Positions 17,203 to 25,353 of a stretch of 64,000 nucleotides of DNA are shown here, one piece after another; position 1 is the first letter of the stretch; the number at the start of each line of letters is the position of its first letter. The stretch is from the NCBI RefSeq assembly GCF_026242045.1, contig NZ_JAPJDO010000008.1, positions 124,001-188,000 of the forward strand, read 5' to 3'. The notes beneath the pieces were generated by a model. That model saw nothing but the letters and a program-made list of their open reading frames with translations, was not told where the DNA came from and did no database searches. The DNA comes from Mycobacterium pinniadriaticum (lineage in GTDB: Bacteria; Actinomycetota; Actinomycetes; Mycobacteriales; Mycobacteriaceae). The position numbers and the translations under genes were made by a program.

Positions 17203-18857
17203 CCGCGCCGGCGACGGTCAGCGACCAGATCGTCGCGGCGCTTGCCGACGAGGGCGTCGAGTACGTCTTCGGCATTCCCGGTGACGAGAACCTGCACTTC
17301 ATGGAGGCGCTCCGGAAAGACGGGCGGATCACGTTCATCCTGTTCCGCCATGAGCAGGCCGCCGGTTTCGCGGCCGCCGCCTACGGGCGGTTGACCGGCA
17401 GGCTCGCGGTGGCCATGTCCACGCTCGGGGCGGGGAACCTCACCACGCCGGTGGCCCACGCGTACCTGGCGGCCATGCCGATGCTCGTCCTCACCGGGCA
17501 GAAGGCGGTGCGCGACAACCCGATGGGGCAATACCAACTCGTGGACGTCGTCGACGTGATGCGCCCCATCACCAAATTCGCCGCCACGATTCCCTCGGGA
17601 CGGATGGCCGGAGCGGTGGTGCGCCAGGCGATGATCTCAGCGCTCGACGGGCGACAGGGACCATCCCACCTGGAGCTGCCCGAGGACGTCGCGCGCGACA
17701 CCGACCTGAGTCCCTTCGTCCCCTGCAGCTATGGCGACGTACCGCTGGCGACGCAGGACAGCATCGACGAAGCCGCGACGTTGATCCGCAACGCGACCAG
17801 GCCGTTGATCATGGTCGGCGGCGGCACTCGCGCCAACCGCCCCGACGTCGCCGTGCGGGCCCTGATCGACAAGACCGGAATCCCGTTCGTCTCGACGATG
17901 ATGGGCAAGGGCGTGGCCGACGAGGACGACGCGCGCTACCTCGGCTGCTCGATCATGCCGGGCGACTATCCCAACTGCGCGGTCGCGGCCGCCGACGTGA
18001 TCCTCAACATCGGGCACGACGTGATGGAAAAGCCCACCTTCTTCATGACCCCGCAGGATGGACGCACGGTCATCCATCTCAACCCGTTCGCCGCCCGCGG
18101 CGACAGCGCCTACTTCCCCCAGACACAGGTGGTGGGCGAGATGGCCGATTCGCTGCGACGGCTTCACGACCGGCTCGAACCCAACTCCGCCTGGGACCAT
18201 CGGGGCTTCCTCGACGTGGCTCGAGCGATGCGGGACAGTATCGGACGCGCCTCGACGGACACATCGTTTCCGGCCAAGCAGGGCCACCTGGTCGCCACCC
18301 TGCGCGACTTCATGGCCGACGACGACATTCTGTCGCTGGACAACGGAATTCACATGATGTGGGCGACCCGCAATTTCAACGCCCGCAGACCCAACACCAT
18401 GCTGATCGACCACGCCCTCGGCTCGATGGGCATCAGCCTGCCCGCAGCCATCGCGGCCAAACTCGTCCACCCCGAGCGCCGCGTCGTCGTGCTGACCGGT
18501 GACGGTGGATTCGCGATGAACAGCCAGGACATCGAGACGGCGGTGCGGCTCGGCCTCGATCTGATCGTCGTGGTCTTCAACGACAACGGTCTGGGCATGA
18601 TCGCGATGAAGCAGAAGGCCGACGGCTTCGCCAACTACGGGGTGGCCTTTGGCAATCCCGATTTCGTCGAATTCGCCCGCAGCTACGGCGCCACCGGCCA
18701 CCGGCTCGACGATCCGGCGCGGTTCCGGCAGCTGCTCGATCAGGCCGCACAGGCTGGCGGGATGCACATCATCGACGCCCCGGTGGATCCGCACCAGAAC
18801 ATGGCCCTCATGCAGGAGATGCGCTCGGTCGACTGCGGTCAACTGCTGGCCACCTAG
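17199..18857 (+). CDS. Thiamine diphosphate-dependent enzyme (acetolactate synthase-like)
   Basis: This 552-residue ThDP enzyme has three domains. The PYR domain includes the activating Glu (FRHEQAAGFAAAAYG, about residue 50). The central Rossmann-like domain covers about 185-340. The PP domain carries the diphosphate/Mg motif LTGDGGFAMNSQDIE and, further on, FNDNGLGM. It belongs to the acetolactate synthase/pyruvate oxidase superfamily, but the exact reaction (decarboxylation, carboligation or lyase) is open. The GTG start overlaps RraA, and the C terminus overlaps the convergent hemW stop. Confidence 0.85.
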   Translation: MTAPATVSDQIVAALADEGVEYVFGIPGDENLHFMEALRKDGRITFILFRHEQAAGFAAAAYGRLTGRLAVAMSTLGAGNLTTPVAHAYLAAMPMLVLTGQKAVRDNPMGQYQLVDVVDVMRPITKFAATIPSGRMAGAVVRQAMISALDGRQGPSHLELPEDVARDTDLSPFVPCSYGDVPLATQDSIDEAATLIRNATRPLIMVGGGTRANRPDVAVRALIDKTGIPFVSTMMGKGVADEDDARYLGCSIMPGDYPNCAVAAADVILNIGHDVMEKPTFFMTPQDGRTVIHLNPFAARGDSAYFPQTQVVGEMADSLRRLHDRLEPNSAWDHRGFLDVARAMRDSIGRASTDTSFPAKQGHLVATLRDFMADDDILSLDNGIHMMWATRNFNARRPNTMLIDHALGSMGISLPAAIAAKLVHPERRVVVLTGDGGFAMNSQDIETAVRLGLDLIVVVFNDNGLGMIAMKQKADGFANYGVAFGNPDFVEFARSYGATGHRLDDPARFRQLLDQAAQAGGMHIIDAPVDPHQNMALMQEMRSVDCGQLLAT

Positions 18858-20026
18858 TCGAGGATGTCGCGGACCACGGCGTCGGCCAGCAGCCGGCCGC
18901 CGTCGGTGAGGACCAACCGGTCATCGGAGCACAGCAGCAGGCCTGTTCCCACCGCATCGGCGGCGCGCTGCCGTTCGGACTCGGTCAGCACCGCCAGCGG
19001 CAGACCGGTGCGCAACCGGATGCCCAGCAGCACGTTTTCGACGTGCCGGGCGTGGGCGTCGAGGCGTTCGAAGTCGACGACCGGAACCTGACCGTCGGTG
19101 AGCCGTTGAGCGTAAGCGTTGGGGTGCTTGACGTTCCACCACCGGATGTCGCCGACAAACCCGTGGGCGCCGGGACCCGCACCCCACCACTGCCCACCGT
19201 TCCAGTAACCGACGTTGTGCCGGCACTCTCCGCCGGGACGACTCCAGTTGGACACCTCGTACCAGGTCAGCCCGGCCGATGCGATCCGCTGGTCGAGCAC
19301 TTCGTAGCGATGGGCGAGAACGTCGTCGTCGGGTGGGTCGATCTCGCCGCGGCGCACCCGCCGCGCCAGCGCGGTGCCGTCCTCGACGACCAGCGCGTAG
19401 GCCGACAGGTGGTCGACGCCGGCGGCCAGCGCCGCATCGACCGAGCACAGCAGATCGTCGTCGGACTCTCCCGGTGTGCCGTAGATCAGATCGATGTTGA
19501 GGTGCTCGAAGCCGGCCGCGGTCGCCTCGGCGGCGGCCTGCAGCGCGCGCCCCGGCGAATGGGTCCGGTCCAAGACCGCCAGCACGCGCGGCGCCACCGA
19601 CTGCATGCCCAGCGACACCCTGGTGTAGCCGGCAGCGCGGATCTGAGCGAAAAACGGCGCCGACGTCGACTCCGGATTGGCTTCGGTGGTCACCTCCGCC
19701 CCGGCGGCCAGCGCGAAGTTGTCCCGGACGGCATCGAGTACGGCGGCCAGCCCGGCGGCGCCCAGCAGTGACGGCGTCCCGCCCCCGACGAAGACCGTGT
19801 CGACTCCCACGGCACCCAGTCGGCCGGCGGCCAGTTCGAGTTCGACGCGCAGTGCGCTCAGCCAGCCCTGCGGGGAGGCGCCGCCCAATTCGGCGGCGGT
19901 GTAGGTGTTGAAGTCGCAGTAGCCGCAGCGGGTGGCGCAGAACGGCACATGGATGTAGATGCCGAACGCCGTGCCGGGGGTGAGCACGAGTTCCGGTAGG
20001 GCGGCCGGCGCGGGATGGACCGACAT
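18854..20026 (-). CDS. hemW: Radical SAM heme chaperone HemW (HemN-like, Rv2388c-like)
   Basis: This 390-residue radical SAM protein has the [4Fe-4S] motif CATRCGYC about residues 31-38 and the GGGTPSLL strand. Proteins of this length and type are now viewed as heme chaperones rather than true coproporphyrinogen dehydrogenases. ATG at 20026 was chosen because it directly precedes the conserved region and has GGAC-type purines upstream; an upstream extension to 20059 is less likely. Its stop overlaps the ThDP gene. Confidence 0.92.
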   Translation of the reverse strand: MSVHPAPAALPELVLTPGTAFGIYIHVPFCATRCGYCDFNTYTAAELGGASPQGWLSALRVELELAAGRLGAVGVDTVFVGGGTPSLLGAAGLAAVLDAVRDNFALAAGAEVTTEANPESTSAPFFAQIRAAGYTRVSLGMQSVAPRVLAVLDRTHSPGRALQAAAEATAAGFEHLNIDLIYGTPGESDDDLLCSVDAALAAGVDHLSAYALVVEDGTALARRVRRGEIDPPDDDVLAHRYEVLDQRIASAGLTWYEVSNWSRPGGECRHNVGYWNGGQWWGAGPGAHGFVGDIRWWNVKHPNAYAQRLTDGQVPVVDFERLDAHARHVENVLLGIRLRTGLPLAVLTESERQRAADAVGTGLLLCSDDRLVLTDGGRLLADAVVRDILD

Positions 20027-20105
20027 CCGTCCAGTGTCCCAGAGCCGATCTCTGCTCATTGCGAGCCAAAATTCGGCCCGGTTAGAGCTATCGGCGGGTT
20101 CGTGG

Positions 20106-20111
20106 CAGAAT
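20106..20111 (+). promoter_or_regulatory. -10-like hexamer (CAGAAT) for the sirA leader transcript
   Basis: CAGAAT ends 7 nt before the ATG at 20119, the same spacing as the TAAGCT hexamer at the subI leader. It is one base from TANNNT. This suggests a leaderless transcript for the cysteine-rich leader ORF. Confidence 0.4.
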
Positions 20112-20118
20112 GACCGGC

Positions 20119-20211
20119 ATGACTGCCCCCCAGACCGCGCGCCGTGTGGCGCTGGTGGCTCGGCGGCATGTCGATTTCAAGCGCGTTTGTACGTGTTGTT
20201 GTCTGGCTTGA
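20119..20211 (+). CDS. Cysteine-rich leader peptide of the sirA-cysH-che1 operon
   Basis: This is a 30-codon ORF beginning MTAPQTARR and ending RVCTCCCLA. Cys codons are at positions 24, 26, 27 and 28 (TGT ACG TGT TGT TGT), two codons before the stop. It lies 117 nt upstream of sirA. Poly-cysteine leaderless small ORFs are known in mycobacteria as cysteine-responsive attenuators: ribosome stalling at Cys codons when charged tRNA-Cys is scarce permits downstream expression. The downstream SD hairpin at 20303-20321 fits that model. An in-frame ATG at 20110 is an alternative start. Confidence 0.85.
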   Translation: MTAPQTARRVALVARRHVDFKRVCTCCCLA

Positions 20212-20258
20212 TGCCGTAGACCCGCCCACCTGTACTTCAGCTGGCCGACGGATCTGCG

Positions 20259-20281
20259 CCGCCGGAACAGCTCGCCGGTGG
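20259..20281 (+). promoter_or_regulatory. Hairpin between the leader ORF and sirA
   Basis: CCGCCGG at 20259-20265 pairs with CCGGTGG at 20275-20281 (one G.U) around a 9-nt loop. It starts 47 nt after the leader stop codon. It could be part of an alternative fold that responds to ribosome position on the leader. Confidence 0.45.
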
Positions 20282-20302
20282 AATCGCGCGATTCGAACGC
20301 CA

Positions 20303-20321
20303 GCTCCTTGACATGAGGAGC
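20303..20321 (+). promoter_or_regulatory. Hairpin that masks the sirA ribosome binding site
   Basis: GCTCCT at 20303-20308 is a perfect complement of AGGAGC at 20316-20321 with a 7-nt loop. The right arm is the GAGGAG Shine-Dalgarno that serves the ATG at 20329. In this fold the site is closed, as expected for translational attenuation. Confidence 0.65.
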
Positions 20322-20328
20322 ACATTTC

Positions 20329-22002
20329 ATGCCCCAGCCGACAACGGCCGCGCGCAAGGGCCGCAGTGAGGGCCAATGGGCCTTGGGCGAGCACGAGCCG
20401 CTCAACCCCAACGAGCAGACCAAGAAGGACGACAACCCGCTCAACGTGCGGGCACGCATCGAGGACGTCTACGCCAAACAGGGCTTCGACAGCATCGATA
20501 AAACCGACCTTCGGGGCCGTTTCCGCTGGTGGGGTCTCTACACCCAGCGCAAGCCCGGTTATGACGGCACCTGGACGGGTGACGAGAACACCGACATGCT
20601 CGAGGACGAGTACTTCATGCTGCGGGTGCGCAGCGACGGCGGCGTTCTGACCACCGCGGCACTGCGCACGCTCGGCGGAATTTCGACCGAGTTCGCCCGC
20701 GACACCGCCGACATCAGCGATCGCGAAAATGTGCAGTACCACTGGATCCGGGTCGAGGACATGCCCGAGATCTGGCGCCGCCTCGACGAGGTCGGCCTGC
20801 AGACCACCGAAGCGTGCGGCGACTGCCCGCGTGTGGTGCTGGGCTCCCCGCTGGCGGGCGAGTCGCTGGACGAGGTGATCGACGCCACCCCCGCGATCGA
20901 CGAGATCGTCCGCCGCTACATCGGCAAGACGGAGTACTCGAACCTGCCGCGCAAGTTCAAGACCGCCATCAGCGGTCTGCAGGACGTGGTGCACGAGGTC
21001 AACGACGTCGCGTTCATCGGGGTCAACCATCCCGAGCACGGCCCCGGTTTCGACCTGTGGGTCGGCGGCGGACTGTCCACCAACCCGATGCTCGGCCAGC
21101 GAGTCGGCGCCTGGGTGCCACTCGACGAGGTCCCGGACGTGTGGGAGGCCGTCGTCTGTGTGTTCCGTGACTACGGTTACCGGCGGTTGCGCGCGAAGGC
21201 CCGGCTGAAGTTCCTGATCAAGGACTGGGGCATCCCGAAGTTCCGTGAGGTGCTCGAGAACGAGTACCTGAAGCGGCCGCTGCTCGACGGTCCGGCACCC
21301 GAGCCGGTCATCCGGCCCATCGACCACGTGGGTGTGCAGCGGCTCAAGAACGGCCTCAACGCCGTCGGGGTTGCCCCGATCGCCGGGCGGGTTTCGGGCA
21401 CGATCCTGACGAAGGTCGCCGAACTGGCCGAGGCCGCCGGGTCCAACCGGGTCCGGTTCACGCCGTATCAGAAGCTGATCATCCTGGACGTCCCCGACGA
21501 CCGATTGGACGAACTCCGCAGCGGGCTCGACGCCCTCGGCCTGCCGTCGACGCCGTCGCACTGGCGGCGGAACCTGATGGCCTGCACCGGAATCGAGTTC
21601 TGCAAGCTGAGTTTCGCCGAGACCCGGGTGCGCGCCCAGACCCTGGTGCCCGACCTCGAGAAGCGCTTGGAAGACCTCAACGCCGAGTTGGACGTACCGG
21701 TAACCGTCAATATCAACGGCTGCCCGAACTCGTGCGCCCGCATCCAGATCGCCGACATCGGGTTCAAGGGCCAGATGATCGACAACGGCGACGGCAATTC
21801 CGTCGAGGGCTTCCAGGTTCACCTGGGCGGCAGCCTCGGCGTAGACAGTGCCTTCGGCCGGAAACTGCGCCAGCACAAGATCACCAGCGTCGAGCTCGGC
21901 GACTACATCGAGCGAATCGTTCGCAACTTCGTGAAACAAAGGGAAGAGGGCGAGCGTTTCGCCCAGTGGGCTGTACGAGCCGAGGAGGACGATCTGCGAT
22001 GA
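20329..22002 (+). CDS. sirA: Ferredoxin-dependent sulfite reductase SirA (NirA)
   Basis: The enzyme reduces sulfite to sulfide with electrons from ferredoxin, using siroheme and [4Fe-4S]. Of 557 residues, the cluster/siroheme cysteines lie in CTGIEFC and CPNSC in the C-terminal half. Tyr71 (GLYTQRK) and Cys163 (TEACGDCPR) align, with a shift of two, to the Tyr-Cys crosslink described in M. tuberculosis SirA, which marks a sulfite rather than nitrite reductase. ATG at 20329 follows GAGGAG. The stop overlaps cysH as ATGA. Confidence 0.95.
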   Translation: MPQPTTAARKGRSEGQWALGEHEPLNPNEQTKKDDNPLNVRARIEDVYAKQGFDSIDKTDLRGRFRWWGLYTQRKPGYDGTWTGDENTDMLEDEYFMLRVRSDGGVLTTAALRTLGGISTEFARDTADISDRENVQYHWIRVEDMPEIWRRLDEVGLQTTEACGDCPRVVLGSPLAGESLDEVIDATPAIDEIVRRYIGKTEYSNLPRKFKTAISGLQDVVHEVNDVAFIGVNHPEHGPGFDLWVGGGLSTNPMLGQRVGAWVPLDEVPDVWEAVVCVFRDYGYRRLRAKARLKFLIKDWGIPKFREVLENEYLKRPLLDGPAPEPVIRPIDHVGVQRLKNGLNAVGVAPIAGRVSGTILTKVAELAEAAGSNRVRFTPYQKLIILDVPDDRLDELRSGLDALGLPSTPSHWRRNLMACTGIEFCKLSFAETRVRAQTLVPDLEKRLEDLNAELDVPVTVNINGCPNSCARIQIADIGFKGQMIDNGDGNSVEGFQVHLGGSLGVDSAFGRKLRQHKITSVELGDYIERIVRNFVKQREEGERFAQWAVRAEEDDLR

Positions 22003-22712
22003 CTGTCGAGGTGGATGGATTGACCGAGGCTGACCTACGAGCGATCGCCGAGCGTGGCGCCGCCGAATTGGACGGTGCGAGTGCGCTCGAGCTGCTGGCG
22101 TGGACCGACCACCATTTCGGCTCCGACTACGTGGTGGCCTCCAACATGCAGGACGCGGTGCTGATCGACCTGGCCGCCAAGGTGCGTCCCGGGGTGGATG
22201 TGCTGTTCCTGGACACCGGCTACCACTTCGCCGAGACCATCGGCACCCGCGATGCGGTCGAGGCGGTCTATGACATCACTGTGGTGAACGTCACCGCCGA
22301 GCAGAGCGTGGCCGAGCAGGATCAGCTGCTGGGCAAGGACCTGTTCGCCAGCAACCCGACCGAGTGCTGCCGGCTGCGCAAGGTGACGCCACTGCGCAAA
22401 GCGCTGCAAGGGTATTCGGCATGGGTCACCGGGATACGCCGGGTCGAAGCGCCCACCCGCGCCAACGCTCCGCTGATCAGCTTCGACGAGGCGTTCAAGC
22501 TGGTGAAGATCAATCCCCTGGCCGCGTGGACCGACGACGAGGTGGACGCTTACATCCAGGCCAATGGGGTGCTGGTGAATCCGCTTGTCGACGAGGGCTA
22601 TCCGTCGATCGGCTGCGCCCCGTGCACCGCGAAGCCGCTGGCGGGCGCCGACCCGCGCAGCGGGCGCTGGCAAGGCCTGGCGAAAACCGAATGCGGGCTG
22701 CACGCTTCGTGA
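21999..22712 (+). CDS. cysH: Adenosine 5'-phosphosulfate reductase CysH
   Basis: CysH reduces APS to sulfite, the step just before SirA. The 237-residue sequence has the paired cysteines of assimilatory APS reductases (ECCRLRK and CAPC), which bind a [4Fe-4S] cluster and separate this group from PAPS reductases. The catalytic Cys lies in the C-terminal TECGLH. FLDTGYHFAET and the PP-loop-like N terminus bind nucleotide. The ATG overlaps the sirA stop and the TGA overlaps the next GTG, a tightly coupled operon. Confidence 0.96.
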   Translation: MTVEVDGLTEADLRAIAERGAAELDGASALELLAWTDHHFGSDYVVASNMQDAVLIDLAAKVRPGVDVLFLDTGYHFAETIGTRDAVEAVYDITVVNVTAEQSVAEQDQLLGKDLFASNPTECCRLRKVTPLRKALQGYSAWVTGIRRVEAPTRANAPLISFDEAFKLVKINPLAAWTDDEVDAYIQANGVLVNPLVDEGYPSIGCAPCTAKPLAGADPRSGRWQGLAKTECGLHAS

Positions 22713-23416
22713 GGCTGATCCTCACCGCGCATGGCAGCGCCGATCCGCGTTCAGCGGAAACCACGCACGCGGTGGCCGAGCGGGTGCGTGCGCTTAGGCC
22801 CGGATTGGATGTGCGAGTAGCGTTCTGCGAGCAGAACTCGCCAAATCTACGTGACGCCCTGCACATGCTGGACGGCCCCGCCGTCGTCACGCCGCTGCTG
22901 CTTGCCAGTGCCTACCACGCCCGCATCGACATCCCGGCGATGATCGCCGACGCCGGTGCCGACGTGATCCAGGCCGACACCCTGGGTGAGGATCCGCGCC
23001 TGATCGCGGCCATGCGGGAACGCCTGGCCGAGAACCAGATTCACCGGTACGAGCGTGGGCTCGGCGTCCTGGTGGTAGCAGTCGGCTCCTCACACGCCGC
23101 CGCCAACGCCCGGACGTCGGCCATCGCCGACACATTGGCGCGCGGGACCAGGTGGTCCGGGGTGCAGGTGGCATACGCGACCGGACCTCACCCGTCGGTG
23201 CTGGACGGAATCGACCGTCTGCGTCACCGCGGAGCGCGGCGGATCGTCATGGCGCCGTGGTTCATCGCGCCGGGGCGCATCACCGATCGGGTGGCCGCAA
23301 TCGCGGACGCCGCCGATATTTCGATGGTCGCGCCACTGGGGGCGCATCCATTGGTGGCCGAGACGGTACTCGACCGGTTCGATGCCGCGACGGCCGACAG
23401 TGCCGCAGCGGCCTGA
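22709..23416 (+). CDS. che1: Sirohydrochlorin ferrochelatase-like CbiX family protein (Rv2393-like)
   Basis: This 235-residue CbiX-type chelatase probably inserts iron to give siroheme for SirA. It begins RLILTAHGSADPRSAE, with the chelatase metal-binding His in AHGS. A second half-domain starts GVLVVAVGSSHAAANA, so two CbiX repeats are fused. The GTG overlaps the cysH stop. Position in a sulfite-reduction operon supports the siroheme role; a cobalt role in cobalamin synthesis is less likely here. Confidence 0.87.
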   Translation: MRLILTAHGSADPRSAETTHAVAERVRALRPGLDVRVAFCEQNSPNLRDALHMLDGPAVVTPLLLASAYHARIDIPAMIADAGADVIQADTLGEDPRLIAAMRERLAENQIHRYERGLGVLVVAVGSSHAAANARTSAIADTLARGTRWSGVQVAYATGPHPSVLDGIDRLRHRGARRIVMAPWFIAPGRITDRVAAIADAADISMVAPLGAHPLVAETVLDRFDAATADSAAAA

Positions 23417-23417
23417 T

Positions 23418-23481
23418 CCGCGAGCAGACACAGACTCGCACGGTTACGACCGAATTCGTGCGAGTCTGTGTCTGCTCGCGG
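23418..23481. terminator. Long perfect inverted repeat between convergent operons
   Basis: Arms of 25 bp (23418-23442 and 23457-23481) are perfect complements around a 14-nt loop. The core of the left arm reads CGAGCAGACACAGACTCGCA. It fills the gap between the che1 stop and the cysA stop. A bidirectional terminator is the simplest reading, although there is no U tract; a mobile palindromic element is the alternative. Confidence 0.7.
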
Positions 23482-23496
23482 GAAACGGCCTAGCGG

Positions 23497-24519
23497 CTAG
23501 CTCGCGGCGACCTGTACTTCACCGGCGATCGGCGGCACCCGGGTGGCCCGCACGTAGACGGTGTCCCCCTCCTTCAATGCCAGCGCTTCGGCGTCGCCGC
23601 GGGTGATCTGAGCGGTGAACGGCGCCCCGTTGGTGGCGCTGGTCAATTCGACGCGCACCTCGAAACCGAGGTGGACGACCCGGTCGATAGTGGCACGGGT
23701 GACACCCGTCGACTCGGCGGTGCCGTCGCCGGCGGCGATCGCCATCTCCGGATTGCGTCCGACCCGGATATCGTGCGGGCGCACCAGAATTCCGTTGAGG
23801 GCCGACACCGTGCCCAGGAAGGACATCACGAACGCGTTGGCCGGACTGTCGTAGACATCGGTCGGCGAGCCGATCTGCTCGATGCGGCCCTTGTTCAGCA
23901 CGGCGATCCGATCGGCGACGTCGAGCGCCTCGGCCTGGTCATGGGTGACCAACACCGTGGTGACGTGCACTTCGTCGTGCAACCGGCGTAGCCACGCCCG
24001 CAGGTCGTCGCGGACCTTGGCGTCCAGTGCGCCGAACGGCTCGTCGAGCAGCAGCACCTCCGGGTCGACGGCCAGCGCGCGGGCCAGCGCCATCCGTTGC
24101 CGCTGACCGCCGGAAAGCTGGTTGGGATAGCGGGTCTGGAATCCGGCCAGGCCGACGACCTCGAGCAGATCGTCGACCTTCGCCTTGATCTCGCCCTTGG
24201 ACTTCTTCCGAATCCTGAGGCCGAACGCGACGTTCTCCCGCACCGACAGATGTTTGAAAGCCGCATAGTGCTGGAACACGAAGCCGATGCCGCGCCGTTG
24301 CGGCGGCACGTTGGTGACGTCGCGTCCGTTGATCGTGATGGTGCCGGTGTCGGGCTGGTCCAGTCCGGCGATGGCGCGCAACAGCGTGGACTTGCCCGAT
24401 CCGCTGGGCCCCAGCAGGGCGGTCAGCGACCCGGCGGGTACCACGAAGTCGACGTCGTCGAGAGCCGCGAACTCGCCGTAGCGCTTGTTGGCGCCGGTCA
24501 CGGTGATGGCGTTGGTCAT
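23497..24519 (-). CDS. cysA: Sulfate ABC transporter ATP-binding protein CysA
   Basis: This 340-residue ATPase powers sulfate/thiosulfate import. Walker [10 protein letters not shown], the Q-loop, signature [16 protein letters not shown], Walker B LLLDEP and the switch His ([12 protein letters not shown]) are all present. The C-terminal ~100 residues form the TOBE-type regulatory domain ([14 protein letters not shown]). It is the last gene of subI-cysT-cysW-cysA, 18 bp after cysW. Confidence 0.96.
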   Translation of the reverse strand: MTNAITVTGANKRYGEFAALDDVDFVVPAGSLTALLGPSGSGKSTLLRAIAGLDQPDTGTITINGRDVTNVPPQRRGIGFVFQHYAAFKHLSVRENVAFGLRIRKKSKGEIKAKVDDLLEVVGLAGFQTRYPNQLSGGQRQRMALARALAVDPEVLLLDEPFGALDAKVRDDLRAWLRRLHDEVHVTTVLVTHDQAEALDVADRIAVLNKGRIEQIGSPTDVYDSPANAFVMSFLGTVSALNGILVRPHDIRVGRNPEMAIAAGDGTAESTGVTRATIDRVVHLGFEVRVELTSATNGAPFTAQITRGDAEALALKEGDTVYVRATRVPPIAGEVQVAAS

Positions 24520-24537
24520 GAATGTCGTTCTCCTGGT

Positions 24538-25353
24538 CTATTGCTCGCCCGCTTTGGCCCGCCGGGCATCTAGCACCACCTGGACGACCAACACCAGCAC
24601 CGCGACCGCCATCAACAGCGTCGAGATGGCGTAGGCACCGTACTCGGCGCCGCGGCTGTAGCGGTCGGACACCAGCAGGGTCAACGTCTGAGACCTGCCG
24701 GGCAGATTGGACGACACCATGAGCACCGCGCCGTACTCGCCGAGGGTGCGCGCGACGGTGAGCACGATGCCATAGGTCAGACCCCATCGGATGGACGGGA
24801 GGGTGATCCGCCAGAACGTCTGCCACCAGCTGGAGCCCAGTGTGGCCGCCGCCTCCTCCTGGTCGATGCCGAGTTCGTGCAGTACCGGCTCGACCTCGCG
24901 GATCACGAAGGGCACGGTGACGAAGATGCTGGCCAGCACGATGCCGGGAAACCCGAAGATGATCTTGAGTCCGAGGTTGTGTTCGACGAAGCCGAACACG
25001 CCCGCGGTGCCCCACAGCAGGATCAGCGCCACACCCACGATCACCGGTGACACCGCGAACGGCAGGTCGATGACCGCCTGTAGCGCCGCCTTGCCCCGGA
25101 ACTTGTTGCGGGCCAACACCAGTGCGGTGGGAACCCCGAAGAGGACGTTGAGTGGGACCACGATCGCCACGACCAACAATGACACGTGCAGGGCCGAGAT
25201 CGCCGCCGGCGTGCTGATCGATGCGAAGAACTCGCCAAGCCCGGGTGCGAAGGTGCGCCAGAGGATCAGCCCGACCGGCACCAGAACGAGCAGCAGGATG
25301 TACGCGAGTGCGATGTAGCGGGTGAGATAACGCACCAGCGGTGAGAGGATCAC
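24538..25353 (-). CDS. cysW: Sulfate ABC transporter permease CysW
   Basis: This 271-residue inner-membrane permease has about six hydrophobic segments (for example YIALAYILLLVLVPVGLIL near the N terminus). The cytoplasmic EAA coupling loop is EEAAATLGSSWWQTFWRI, which docks on CysA. The GTG overlaps the cysT stop as GTGA. Confidence 0.95.
   Translation of the reverse strand: MILSPLVRYLTRYIALAYILLLVLVPVGLILWRTFAPGLGEFFASISTPAAISALHVSLLVVAIVVPLNVLFGVPTALVLARNKFRGKAALQAVIDLPFAVSPVIVGVALILLWGTAGVFGFVEHNLGLKIIFGFPGIVLASIFVTVPFVIREVEPVLHELGIDQEEAAATLGSSWWQTFWRITLPSIRWGLTYGIVLTVARTLGEYGAVLMVSSNLPGRSQTLTLLVSDRYSRGAEYGAYAISTLLMAVAVLVLVVQVVLDARRAKAGEQ

Noticed and set aside
20056..21939. Minus-strand frame of 627 codons opposite sirA
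   Set aside because: Fully antisense to a strongly conserved gene, with shadow-type composition.
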